In this document: positions 49,817-58,644 of the stretch, in pieces
Position numbering within the stretch: the stretch's first letter is position 1
How the letters are laid out: the number at the start of each line of letters is the position of its first letter
Origin: JAPOUP01 sp965199865
GTDB taxonomy: Bacteria > Pseudomonadota > Alphaproteobacteria > Rhodobacterales > Rhodobacteraceae
Reading direction: 5' to 3'
DNA length: 64,000 nt
Assembly: GCA_965199865.1 (NCBI GenBank)
Contig: CBDATU010000005.1
Location: 1-64,000 of the forward strand
Notes under the pieces: generated by a model
Told to the model about the DNA's origin: nothing
Database searches by the model: none
What the model saw: only the letters and a program-made list of their open reading frames with translations
Translations under genes and position numbers: made by a program

Positions 49817-50970
49817 CCCTTCACTGCGCCGGCCGTCAGCCCGCTTACAAGCTTGCCCTGGAAGGCAAGGACAAGAAGGAACAGGGGTGCCGTTATCGAA
49901 ACAGCCGCTGCAACCGCCTTGACCTGATCGGTCGAGGTCGTCTCCCGGTTGAAGAAGCCGGTAATGGCCGGAACCATGGTCTGGTTCTGGGCATCCAGCA
50001 ACAGGGAGGTTACGAGGTAGTCGTTGTAGCCAAGCAGGAAGCTGAAGAGGCCGGTCGTGATCACACCGGGCCACATGACCGGAATGATCACCAGCCGGAA
50101 CGCCCAGAAGTGGCTGCAGCCGTCAACCCGCGCCGCCTCGTCCAGTTCCGCCGGTATGTTGGCAAAGAAGGACCGCAGCATCCAGATCGTGAAGGGCTGG
50201 TTTATGGCTACCAGCACGAAGATCACCGGAAGCGGACGACCGTAGAGCGTCGGCGCCGCCTCGCCAAGAACTGGCCGGAGCAGTTCGGCCGAGTTGATGA
50301 AGGCCGGCAGATACCCGGCAACCAGTACCGAGTGAGGCAGGGCCCGAAAGACCAGGGCAGCGACAAGTATCCAGAAGGCAATCCGCATCTGCGTCCTGGC
50401 AAGACCGAAACCTGCCAACGTGCCCACGGTCAGCGAGATCAACACCACGCCGGAGGTAACCATCATCGAATTGACGAAGTTCCGGTAGAATTCGCCGTCG
50501 ATCCAGACCGACAGGTAGTGTTCGGGAGTGAGGCCCAGAATCGGCTTGCCGAAAATGCCTATCCATGGATCGACGCTGCGGACCAGCCAGGGAAGGACGA
50601 TCAAGACGACAAGCAGCAAGCCCAGCAAGCAGGCTCCCGAGACAGCCAGCCAACCTCCGGGGCGACCAAGCCTAGGCACGGTAATGGCCACCCATGAAGG
50701 CAGCCGGCGCGTCACAACCCGGTGCACGAGAAGAACACTGCCGACGATCATGACGATGCCGAAACTCGATATGCCAATCCCGGTCTCGCGCGTGACGTTC
50801 CCGAAGACCACCACTGCTGGATTGGACGAAAAGGCGTCAACCGGATCCTTGAGGCTCATCACCGTGATCCAGAAGATCGGAAACGCGGCGATCAGGCACC
50901 AGATCGCCAGCAAGGTGAAGGCAACGGCCTTGAGACCCGCTGATGGCCGGAGCGCGCGCGGCTGGTACAT
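49813..50970 (-). CDS. Carbohydrate ABC transporter permease (MalG-like)
   Basis: 385-residue inner-membrane permease of the binding-protein-dependent sugar transporter type. The EAA loop that contacts the ATPase is present: AELDEAARVDGCSHFWAFRL followed by VIIPVMWPGV. Several hydrophobic segments are visible. Longer than the usual 270-300 residues because of an extra N-terminal region with additional membrane segments (residues about 45-130, including ACLLGLLLVVLIVLPWLV). It follows the other permease by 1 base. Confidence 0.9.
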   Translation of the reverse strand: MYQPRALRPSAGLKAVAFTLLAIWCLIAAFPIFWITVMSLKDPVDAFSSNPAVVVFGNVTRETGIGISSFGIVMIVGSVLLVHRVVTRRLPSWVAITVPRLGRPGGWLAVSGACLLGLLLVVLIVLPWLVRSVDPWIGIFGKPILGLTPEHYLSVWIDGEFYRNFVNSMMVTSGVVLISLTVGTLAGFGLARTQMRIAFWILVAALVFRALPHSVLVAGYLPAFINSAELLRPVLGEAAPTLYGRPLPVIFVLVAINQPFTIWMLRSFFANIPAELDEAARVDGCSHFWAFRLVIIPVMWPGVITTGLFSFLLGYNDYLVTSLLLDAQNQTMVPAITGFFNRETTSTDQVKAVAAAVSITAPLFLLVLAFQGKLVSGLTAGAVKG

Positions 50971-50971
50971 C

Positions 50972-51997
50972 TCAGGCCTGCTTCTGGTAATAGTCCCGCC
51001 AGGTCTGCCTGAGCGGGTAGATCAGAATGATGACGATGCCCAGCAGGGTCAGCATGGAAGAGGCAGATGCCCTGCTGATCGAGCGGTTGCCGGCATCGTC
51101 CGGGGTCAGGTAGTCGTAGGTCAACCACTGCAGCGAGATCACGTGGCTCTCGGCGGCAAACCCGACGATTTCCTCGAAGACCCGATAGCTGTCCATCAGG
51201 TGGATGACCGTCAGAAACACCACCAGGGGCTTCAGGTGCGGCAGGATCACGTAGCGAAACCTGTCGAAGCGCGAGGCGCCGTCGATGATGGCGCTCTCGA
51301 CGGTATCTCGGTTGACCGTCTGCAAGCCGGCGAAGAACACCAGGAACGCAAAGGGCGCGATGTGCCAGACCCGGTAGAACAGCAGCAGGATCTCGATCGT
51401 CCATGCTTGCGCGAACATCGCGATGTCGCGCTGGAGTATCTCTTCCAGCAACGCCGTGACGATGCCGTCGCCTATGAACAGCCAGCGAATCGAAAGGGCG
51501 CCGATTACCGGCGTGATGATTAGCGGAAGCAGCGACACGAAGATGATCTGGGCACGATATCGCTGAGCTACCATGTTGACCGCAAGGGCAATGCCCATTC
51601 CTGTCGACAGCATCAGCGGAAGCGAAACGAAGGTGAAGACGAGCGTGAACCTCAGTGCCTTCCAGAAATCGATCGTCCGGAAGTCGGCCCAGCTTCGCTG
51701 TTTGAGGGCCTCCCAGGCGAGGTCAGGTTGCAGAACGTTCCGATAGCTCTGCCATCCCACGAATCTGGTCTCGGTAACGACCTTTCCGTTTTCGTCGAGG
51801 ATTGGCCGCGTCTTCTGAACCTCCTCGCATATCTGGGTGACGAAGCCGGGCGTGCAAGACTCGACGACAACCGTCTCGAGAACGGGAGAAGTTACGTAGA
51901 AGCTCTGGATGAATACCGAAACGAGGGGTGCCGCAATGAAGGCCAGCATCATCACGACCGAAGGTCCGACGAACCACGCAAATGTCCTCGGCTTCAT
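50972..51997 (-). CDS. Carbohydrate ABC transporter permease (MalF-like)
   Basis: 341-residue membrane permease, partner of the gene just downstream. An N-terminal helix (FVGPSVVMMLAFIAAPLVSV) is followed by a periplasmic loop of about 75 residues holding two cysteines (ESCTPGFVTQICEE), then the transporter core with the EAA loop (ESAIIDGASRFDRFRYVILP). Intact. The ATG is 31 bases after the SnoaL-like gene, so the four genes form one transcript. Confidence 0.9.
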   Translation of the reverse strand: MKPRTFAWFVGPSVVMMLAFIAAPLVSVFIQSFYVTSPVLETVVVESCTPGFVTQICEEVQKTRPILDENGKVVTETRFVGWQSYRNVLQPDLAWEALKQRSWADFRTIDFWKALRFTLVFTFVSLPLMLSTGMGIALAVNMVAQRYRAQIIFVSLLPLIITPVIGALSIRWLFIGDGIVTALLEEILQRDIAMFAQAWTIEILLLFYRVWHIAPFAFLVFFAGLQTVNRDTVESAIIDGASRFDRFRYVILPHLKPLVVFLTVIHLMDSYRVFEEIVGFAAESHVISLQWLTYDYLTPDDAGNRSISRASASSMLTLLGIVIILIYPLRQTWRDYYQKQA

Positions 51998-52027
51998 GGG
52001 ACCCTCCCGTGCCCCGACCGACCCCGG

Positions 52028-53023
52028 TCACGCCCGGATAGACGCCATCAGGTCCACCCCGCAGTCCTGCGCGAACCTCACCAGGTCGATCAATACCCAG
52101 TTTTCGGCGAGGCGGTTGCCGTCTCGAACGTAGAAGTCCATCACGTTCTGGCCAATCCGCTTGCCGGTCGGCTGGATGCCGCGGAACGGTTCGCCGTCGA
52201 AGGTACCCACCAGCGCGGGCCATCCGGTCTGGGCCGACAGCATGCCCTCGGCAATGAAGCAGTGCTTGGGCAAGGCGCCGCGCCGGTTCGGAAAGGCCCG
52301 AACCGAGGGCCCCTGGGCATGCTTGTAGAAGGCTTCCATGCCGTAGGCCGAACCAATTCCCCACGGCCCGTGCCAGACCATGTCGTCATGCCAGAAGGTG
52401 TCCAGTCCCTGACTGGCAAGATCGCTCCCCTCCAGTCGGTTGCATCCCCCGATCATTTCCATGACCAGTCGGTAGGTGGTCTCTCCGTCGGCGGCGCAGG
52501 CGGCCCCGTCCTCGAGCAGACCCAGACCCCGCCTTGGGCCCGGCGGAATCTGGTCCTTGCCGCCGAAGGGAGGCAGCAAGCGTATCCCGCACTGTGCGGC
52601 CAGTCCGAGTATATCGAGCAGGCAGCGAATCTCAACGACCTTGCCGTCCTCGATGCGGTAGAATTCCCCGAAGCGCAGCGTCCGCGATGCCCGCGCTGCC
52701 GGAACGCCCAACCAGTCACCGTTCATCGTGCCAACTATGTTCCCGGTCGCAGCCGACCAAATGCTGCCTCGGTAAACACCGGTCAGGAACAGGTATGGCA
52801 ACTTGCTGGCCTCGTCGAACGCCCGCGCCATCGGCTCGGAGACTTCGGACAGGTAGGCTTCTCCGCCGGACACCTCGCCGATGGGAAGCGAGCCGTGATA
52901 GCTGAATTCGGGATGAAGGAGGGATTCCTCCGGCACCATGGACGTGGCGAAATGCCAGCCCACTCGTCTTGCCTCTTTCAGATCCATCGTGCCAAACTTA
53001 CCCTTTTCAGCCATTGTGGACAT
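52028..53023 (-). CDS. SnoaL/NTF2-like protein, two fused domains
   Basis: 331-residue soluble protein with two repeated NTF2-fold halves, about residues 15-155 and 185-325. Each half ends in a similar strand pattern: GEFYRIEDGKVVEIRCLLDI in the first and NVMDFYVRDGNRLAENWVLI in the second. The family covers polyketide cyclases, isomerases and other small-molecule enzymes, so no reaction can be named. Its place between a sugar-binding protein and two permeases suggests it acts on the imported compound. Confidence 0.8.
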   Translation of the reverse strand: MSTMAEKGKFGTMDLKEARRVGWHFATSMVPEESLLHPEFSYHGSLPIGEVSGGEAYLSEVSEPMARAFDEASKLPYLFLTGVYRGSIWSAATGNIVGTMNGDWLGVPAARASRTLRFGEFYRIEDGKVVEIRCLLDILGLAAQCGIRLLPPFGGKDQIPPGPRRGLGLLEDGAACAADGETTYRLVMEMIGGCNRLEGSDLASQGLDTFWHDDMVWHGPWGIGSAYGMEAFYKHAQGPSVRAFPNRRGALPKHCFIAEGMLSAQTGWPALVGTFDGEPFRGIQPTGKRIGQNVMDFYVRDGNRLAENWVLIDLVRFAQDCGVDLMASIRA

Positions 53024-53090
53024 ACGTTGCTTGCAGACCCGCGTGAACGGGTCTTCGGGGCATCCTTTCGATAATTTGAGGTTTCCGGTC

Positions 53091-53115
53091 GGGCGGGCGG
53101 TCTAGCCGCCCGCCC
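53091..53115 (-). promoter_or_regulatory. Intercistronic hairpin after the binding-protein gene
   Basis: A perfect 10-base-pair GC stem (GGGCGGGCGG with its complement) and a 5-base loop, 15 bases past the stop of the substrate-binding protein and before the SnoaL-like gene. No T-run follows on the minus strand. Such hairpins commonly protect the upstream message or thin out downstream expression, giving more binding protein than permease. Confidence 0.75.
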
Positions 53116-53130
53116 TCGGGAGGCATGGGA

Positions 53131-54333
53131 TCAGTTCAGGATTCCGGCTTCCTTTGCCGAAACGATGTAGTCGGCTTCCATGGCGGCTAGAGTGGTTTCC
53201 GCATCCTGATCGCCGGTCAGGTAGGCGCCGATGTTGTTGGCAATCGCGGACTGCATCATTCCCATCTGGGCACTCGCCGGATAGGGCCTGGCCCCGTTTG
53301 CCGCAGTTGCGGCGGCACCCTGCGCGTAAACGCCGGCCTGGTAACCCGGAATCAGCCAGACGGCGAGGTCGGAACTGGCTTCGACCATCTCGCGGTCGAG
53401 CCCTTCCATGGCAACCCGAAAAGCGGCGTCTGCCTCCTCATCTGTCATGCCGGAAGCGAAGACCACTCCGTCCCACCAGAGCGTGGCCGCCGGGATCATG
53501 CCGGCTTCGGGAGCCAATGCCGAAGCGAGCTTGACCAGTCCGACAACTTCGGATTCCTCGGGATCGTCCATCGCCTGGGCCCTGGATGCCCAAATAGTCG
53601 CTACGGCAATCTTCTGCTTCTGCATCTGCTGGGCAGTGTACGTTGTATCGCTGACCAGGAATTCGGGATCCATGTACTTCGAAAGAGCCATCAGCATTTC
53701 GAGCGACTTCGCGCCGAGCTCGTTGTTGACAGTCGGGTTCCAGTCGCTGTCGAAAAAGCTGCCGCCGTAGCCAAGGTACATGTTGACGAATTCAAGCCAT
53801 ACGGACTTGAAGTTTGCCCCGAACACGTAATCGACCTTTCCCGACGCCTCGATCTTCTCCGCAGCTTCCAGCAGTTCGACATAGGTCGTCGGCACGGCGA
53901 TTTCGAGTTCGTTGAGTATGTCCTCGCGATAGAAGAGGTGCTGGGCATTGACCATCATGGCTATTGCCATCACCTTGCCGTCCTCGACGATCAACTGGTT
54001 CGGGCTGAGGTTCTGGCCATACTTCTCCACCAGCCCGTCCAGCGGACGGATCAGGTTGGCGTCGATGAGCGGAACGATGGCGGTCCCGTACAGGCCGCCG
54101 ACATGGTAGAGCGGAGGAGACGCGGCAAACCCTTCCTGCATCTTCTCCAGGAATTCGTTGGTGAGCTCGGCTTCGACGTTGCCACACTCCTTCATGGCAT
54201 CAGTAACCGCGACCCAAGCAGGAAAGCTGGCAGAAAGCATCCTGACCGGCATCTGGTTTTCGAAGGCACACTCCGCGGATGCGGTGCTGCCAAACGCGGC
54301 AATGAGACCGGCCGCGAAAATTCGCTTCATCAT
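53131..54333 (-). CDS. Sugar ABC transporter substrate-binding protein
   Basis: 400-residue periplasmic binding protein of the carbohydrate (family 1) type. The signal peptide reads MMKRIFAAGLIAAFGSTASA and is cut before ECAFENQ, so it is soluble rather than a lipoprotein. Conserved features include NAQHLFYREDILNELEIAVP, TTYVELLEAAEKIEASGK and the TTLWWDGVVFASGMTDEEA-like region near residue 290. First gene of the operon, with GGAGGACC before the ATG. Divergent from the LysR gene. Substrate unknown. Confidence 0.92.
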   Translation of the reverse strand: MMKRIFAAGLIAAFGSTASAECAFENQMPVRMLSASFPAWVAVTDAMKECGNVEAELTNEFLEKMQEGFAASPPLYHVGGLYGTAIVPLIDANLIRPLDGLVEKYGQNLSPNQLIVEDGKVMAIAMMVNAQHLFYREDILNELEIAVPTTYVELLEAAEKIEASGKVDYVFGANFKSVWLEFVNMYLGYGGSFFDSDWNPTVNNELGAKSLEMLMALSKYMDPEFLVSDTTYTAQQMQKQKIAVATIWASRAQAMDDPEESEVVGLVKLASALAPEAGMIPAATLWWDGVVFASGMTDEEADAAFRVAMEGLDREMVEASSDLAVWLIPGYQAGVYAQGAAATAANGARPYPASAQMGMMQSAIANNIGAYLTGDQDAETTLAAMEADYIVSAKEAGILN

Positions 54334-54424
54334 AGGTGGTCCTCCTCGGATCGTCAGTGACTCCTGCCATCGCGGGAATGCCCCGCGAATGACCGAGTTG
54401 AAGGGTAGCCAAGAAATGAAAATA

Positions 54425-54448
54425 AGTCTAATGAAATCAGTCTATGAG
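54425..54448. promoter_or_regulatory. Direct repeat between the transporter and lysR
   Basis: AGTCTAATGA (54425-54434) and AGTCTATGAG (54439-54448) form a near-repeat spaced 14 bases apart in the 110-base divergent control region; the second copy covers the lysR start codon. Possible regulator site. Confidence 0.25.
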
Positions 54449-55403
54449 AAATATAAGCCATGCTAATATAAGACTGGTCGATGCCGGGCTGCTTCTGATC
54501 TTCCTTGCCTTGCTCCGCCTTCGATCGGCGACCTTGGTGGCCCGCGAGATGGGCCTGACGCAGCCGGCCATCAGCCACGCGCTGAAGCGCCTTAGGAGGC
54601 TTTATGGCGACCCGCTATTCCTGAGGCGGTCGAACGGGCTGGAGCCTACCGCCCTCGCGAGGCAGCTCGAACCGGAAATCAACGAAATCGTGCAGATGAT
54701 TGCCGCCACCCTTTCCGAACCCGACAGGTTCGATCCGCAGGCGGCGGAACACACGCTCAGGGTTTCCGCATTCGACTACGAGCTTTCCGCCGTCGTGGCG
54801 CCGCTGATTGCCCAGCTTGCGGTTACCAGCCCAAAGATCCGGATCATTTCCCTTCCCCTTTCCAGCGAACAGGCGCTCGCCGCGCTCAGCGACGGCAGGG
54901 TCGACCTTGCGATAGGGTATTTCGCACCCGCCGATCCCGCGGTCTGGCATTCGCAGTTCATCTACGAACATCTCTACGCGGAGAGATACGTTGCGGTTGC
55001 CCGTCGCGGGCACCCGCTGTTTGCAGACGGGCTGACGGTCGAGAGCTATGTCGAGGCCGATCACCTTCAGGTGTCTCCCGCGGGAACCGTCAGGGGGGTC
55101 GTCGATTCCATGCTTGCAACGCGTGGCCTTGCCCGCAACATCCGTTCGACCGTTCCCTCGCTTTTTCCTGCCCTGTCCATAGTTGAAAGTTCCGAACTGG
55201 TTGCAACCGTTCCTTCCCGGATCGCGGTAGCGAACGCTTGGCGGTTCAATCTCGACGTTTTCGACCTGGAAATGCAGGGCATCGACTTTCCGGTCTTCAT
55301 CGTCCGCCATCTCCGGGATGCTAGGAGTTCGCTCCACAACTGGCTGATCGGGTTTCTGCGCACCAGGGTCGATGACGGTGCCCCGGTTCGAGTGGAATGT
55401 TGA
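54444..55403 (+). CDS. LysR family transcriptional regulator
   Basis: 319-residue LysR-type regulator. The N-terminal winged helix-turn-helix is clear (SATLVAREMGLTQPAISHAL then KRLRRLYGDPLFLRRSNGLE), followed by a periplasmic-binding-like sensor domain (EHTLRVSAFDYELSAVVAPL to about residue 300). It is divergent from the sugar transporter genes with 110 bases between them, so it most likely controls that operon. The start at 54444 has no clear ribosome binding site; no better one is visible. Confidence 0.9.
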   Translation: MRNISHANIRLVDAGLLLIFLALLRLRSATLVAREMGLTQPAISHALKRLRRLYGDPLFLRRSNGLEPTALARQLEPEINEIVQMIAATLSEPDRFDPQAAEHTLRVSAFDYELSAVVAPLIAQLAVTSPKIRIISLPLSSEQALAALSDGRVDLAIGYFAPADPAVWHSQFIYEHLYAERYVAVARRGHPLFADGLTVESYVEADHLQVSPAGTVRGVVDSMLATRGLARNIRSTVPSLFPALSIVESSELVATVPSRIAVANAWRFNLDVFDLEMQGIDFPVFIVRHLRDARSSLHNWLIGFLRTRVDDGAPVRVEC

Positions 55404-55739
55404 AGTCGTTCGGTTCTTGCGGGTATCTTGGGAAACTCATGGCTGATCAGCATGGATGCTTTCTTCATGCGCTGCCTCGAACATCGCGCGCCATTTGGCG
55501 AACCGAAGGACAACGGCATTCCGGTCGATACCGCCCTGTCGAGGCAACAAGCGGAATTCCGGTCATGATAAGGAAGCAGCGGTCCGGGCAGCCCCATGGT
55601 CAAGCTGAACGCCAATCAGTGCCCTCCTGCTGGTTGCCAATCGGATTGGAACGGTTCAGCGAGACCTTCTCGAATGGCACCGGACATTGTGAGGCGGTCC
55701 ATCTTGGTTTCTGTGCTCGCGCAACACACTGTTAATTCG
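55404..55739. other. Spacer, no recognisable gene
   Basis: Between lysR and the DUF3800 remnant. Nothing readable on either strand. Confidence 0.4.
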
Positions 55740-55978
55740 GGCGTCCCAAGATATGTACAGTCTGGACAACCGACGTCGCCGGCTCATCGAACCCTCTCTC
55801 CAATTGGAGAGCCATTTGTACCAGACGCTCCAGGCAGCCGACTGGATCGCGGGACTTGTTGGGCGGCTGGGTGCCTTCCAGGTCAAACCGGATGAATGGC
55901 CCGAATACAAGGTGTTCGTTCAGTACTTCGGACAACCGATCAAGACTGCAAGACGGCGAAGTGGCATCAGGGGAGCTG
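55740..55978 (+). pseudogene. DUF3800 protein, C-terminal fragment
   Basis: The plus frame reads RRRRLIEPSLQLESHLYQTL, then QAADWIAGLVGRLGAFQ, DEWPEYKVFVQYF and TARRRSGIRG. This is the C-terminal part of DUF3800 proteins, which are often found on mobile or defence islands. The N-terminal part, which in this family holds the predicted acidic active site, is missing, so only a stump remains. Confidence 0.7.
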
Positions 55979-55989
55979 TCGGGTGTGGT

Positions 55990-57480
55990 TCAGATCAGTT
56001 TTTCATGCAGTGGCCTTCACTTCGCTTGCCGTGGCTCTCCACTCGAAGAATTCGGTGATCCGCCTGTTCCGTTCGCGGCATCGGATCGCCATGATCCCGT
56101 TCGCCCCCTTGACCGACTACCGGCTTCCGCTCCGCTTCAGCCGGTCCGCCACAAGCGTCCGGCAACCGCCCTCGATCACTCCCGAACCGATCGGCAGGCA
56201 TCGTCGGCGGTACCCGTCGTACCTCATCCGCCAGAGGTTCGACCGGAAGTATCTCAGAAAATTGGCAACCTCCTCGTGCAGGTGTTCGCGTTCCTCCGGT
56301 TCCCGCACCAACTCCGCCACCTGTCCCGCCTCGAGCCGTTCCTTCATCCGCCCGAACTTCGCCTTCACCGGATACAGCGGCTTCAGGGCGTCGCCCAGCC
56401 ACTTGCTGACGTGAAGAAAATCAAGGATACAGGTCGTTTCCATGCCGTCGAACACGACCTCCATCGAGTTCTGGATCCACTCGGCGCCGTCGGAGATCAT
56501 GACCACCTCGTCCGGGCCGGAGAGGATGCCCCGCCGCGACGTCCCGCCGTGCGGGCGCATCGGGAATTCCGGATGGTTCCCGCTTCGTCCGGCCCGGGCG
56601 CTGTGGATCCTCCCGCTCCGCGGGATGCCGCCCTTGCCCGTCTTCGGGTTCATCCCGACCCCGAAGACCCGAAGGACCTTCGCCTCCCGCGTCTTCGACC
56701 CGCCGTCCGCCCGCTTCCCCGCACGCCCCTCGACTTCCGAAGGCAGCGACGGCACGCCGGTGCCGTCCGCCGAAACATCGCCACCGAAGGCCCCGTTGGC
56801 GGTTCCGGAACGTGCTCCCGCCCGAAGCCGACAATCTCCTGGCCGAGCGACGCCGTCATGCGCACCACCCGAGACCGGCTCAGCCCGATGCCGGACAGGT
56901 CGCCGATCATTTCCACCACCCGCCGGCCGCCCACCCCGGCGGAGGCCCGGATCACCATCCGCTCCAGCCCCGGCGTCGCCGACTTGCCGTCAAGCCGGAG
57001 CCGGCTGTCAGGCGGATGCCCGCCCTTGCCACAGGCCGCGCAGTGGAAGTGCCTTCTCCTGATCTCCACCGGCCCGACGGCGGTCTTGAGGGACTTTGCG
57101 CGAAGGCCGGGCATTCGTCCCATCTCCCTGCCGCACTCCGGACAGGCGGGGACCGGCAGACCGGCATCCTTCTTCTCGACGAAGTCCTCGAAAATCAACG
57201 CGGAAGCCGAAAGGCCGTTCGCTCGACCGTCCCGACATCGCCGAGCGGCCGGTCGAGCTCCGCCTCCAGCCGGTCGAGGTCGCGGAAAAGGACGTCGACC
57301 GGCTTCCCGTCGCCGGATGAAGCGCCGATCGTGCCAAGACCCCTCCATTCCTCCCCGAACCGTTCGATCCCCTTCCGAAGCTTCTCCAGGGCCTCGCCCG
57401 AAACAACCGACAGCCCGACCCGTTCGCCAACCCGGGAATGATGGACGTGAACCCCGCCCGCTCCATCAGGATGCCCGGAT
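55990..57480 (-). pseudogene. ISKra4-type transposase, multiply frame-broken
   Basis: Minus-strand fragments in three frames rebuild an ISKra4-family transposase. An N-terminal zinc-ribbon part (ACPECGREMGRMPG, then RRRHFHCAACGKGG) and GLERMVIRASAGVGGRRVVE lie in one frame (56650-57348). The catalytic part (VVMISDGAEWIQNSMEVVFD, TCILDFLHVSKWLGDAL, RCLPIGSGVIEGGCRTLVAD) lies in a second (56117-56755). The end is in a third, to about 56000. Both CxxC pairs survive. No terminal inverted repeats were recognised. Inactive. Confidence 0.8.
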
Positions 57481-57783
57481 GAACCTTCGCGGCCCGACTC
57501 CCAGGATTGATCAGTTGCTCCTCGATCCCGCGACCGCGATCCCCTTCAATGTTCTTCTCCTGGGATATCCGCTTCCTGCCTCTGACTGATTCTTCTTCTT
57601 TTTCCTGACTGGCGCATGTCGATCGCCAGCCATCGCGATGTCATCGAATCGGGGAACGAACGGGAAGGCAAGGCATCACGCCCCCAAAACGGGCAAGGTG
57701 CGGCAGCCTGTTGCTGCCTCAACAATTTTGAACCACACCCTTCCAGCACCTGTGCCGAAAGCATACGGCGCATTCCCGGCCCC
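57481..57783. other. Spacer, no recognisable gene
   Basis: About 300 bases between the ISKra4 remnant and the sterol desaturase gene; no readable protein and no terminator. Confidence 0.4.
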
Positions 57784-58626
57784 CTATCCGTCGTCCTGGC
57801 TCTGGCTGGCTGACCGGATGTCGGCCTTACCCCGGAATGGCTGCATCAGCAGTCTATCAAGCCATAGATCGCGTGGTGCCCGGAACTCCCTCAGACCCAC
57901 TGTCATTCCATCATGTCCATCGCGCGGCTGCGGTCTATATGTACCGAGAAGCATGTCCCACCAGGACAGGTTGAAGCCAAAGTTACTGTTGGTCTCGGGC
58001 ACATGGATTGAGTGGTGCACACGGTGCATATCGGGAGTTACGACCATCAGGCGCAGAGCCGCGTCAAGCCGGGGCGGAATACGGAGGTTGGAATGGTTGA
58101 ACATCGCACTGGCATTCAGCAGCACTTCGAAAGCGAGCACGGCGATGGCAGGAGGGCCGAGCACTGCTACGGTGGCGATCTTGACGATCATTGACAGAAT
58201 GACCTCGATAGGATGAAAGCGCAGTGCGGTCGTCACATCAAACTCTATGTCGGCGTGGTGAACGCGGTGCAGACGCCAGAGCGCGGGGACGGCGTGAAAC
58301 ATGACATGCTGGAGATAGATCGCGAGATCGAGCACGAGCAGAGATAGGATGACCGCAATCCAGGCAGGGATCTCCCAATGATTGAAAAGACCCCAGCCGT
58401 TTCCTTGGCACCAGACCGCGAAACCCATCGCGGCAATCGGAAAGATGAGGCGGAGCAGGATCGAATCGATCACTACGAGCATGAGGTTGTTTGTCCAGCG
58501 AATCAGTCGGGGAAGTTCGCGACGTCTGCGCGGGCTGACGAGTTCAAGTAGGGCCATCAGGACCAGGACCGCCAGAAAGCCCGCAACGCGGATGCCTGTT
58601 TCATGTTCCAGGGCCAGTTCCTGCAT
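57784..58626 (-). CDS. Sterol desaturase / fatty acid hydroxylase family protein
   Basis: 280-residue membrane di-iron oxygenase. The eight-histidine signature is complete: QHVMFH at 106-111, HRVHH at 120-124, and HRVHH at 201-205, with RFHP at 137-140 and FNHSN near 178. Several membrane segments surround it (LAVLVLMALLELV, AWIAVILSLLVLDLAIYL). Such proteins hydroxylate lipids or carotenoids; the substrate cannot be read. Third gene after fur and a DMT exporter, 18 bases downstream of the latter. Confidence 0.88.
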   Translation of the reverse strand: MQELALEHETGIRVAGFLAVLVLMALLELVSPRRRRELPRLIRWTNNLMLVVIDSILLRLIFPIAAMGFAVWCQGNGWGLFNHWEIPAWIAVILSLLVLDLAIYLQHVMFHAVPALWRLHRVHHADIEFDVTTALRFHPIEVILSMIVKIATVAVLGPPAIAVLAFEVLLNASAMFNHSNLRIPPRLDAALRLMVVTPDMHRVHHSIHVPETNSNFGFNLSWWDMLLGTYRPQPRDGHDGMTVGLREFRAPRDLWLDRLLMQPFRGKADIRSASQSQDDG

Positions 58627-58644
58627 GTCCCGCTGTCCCTTTGC

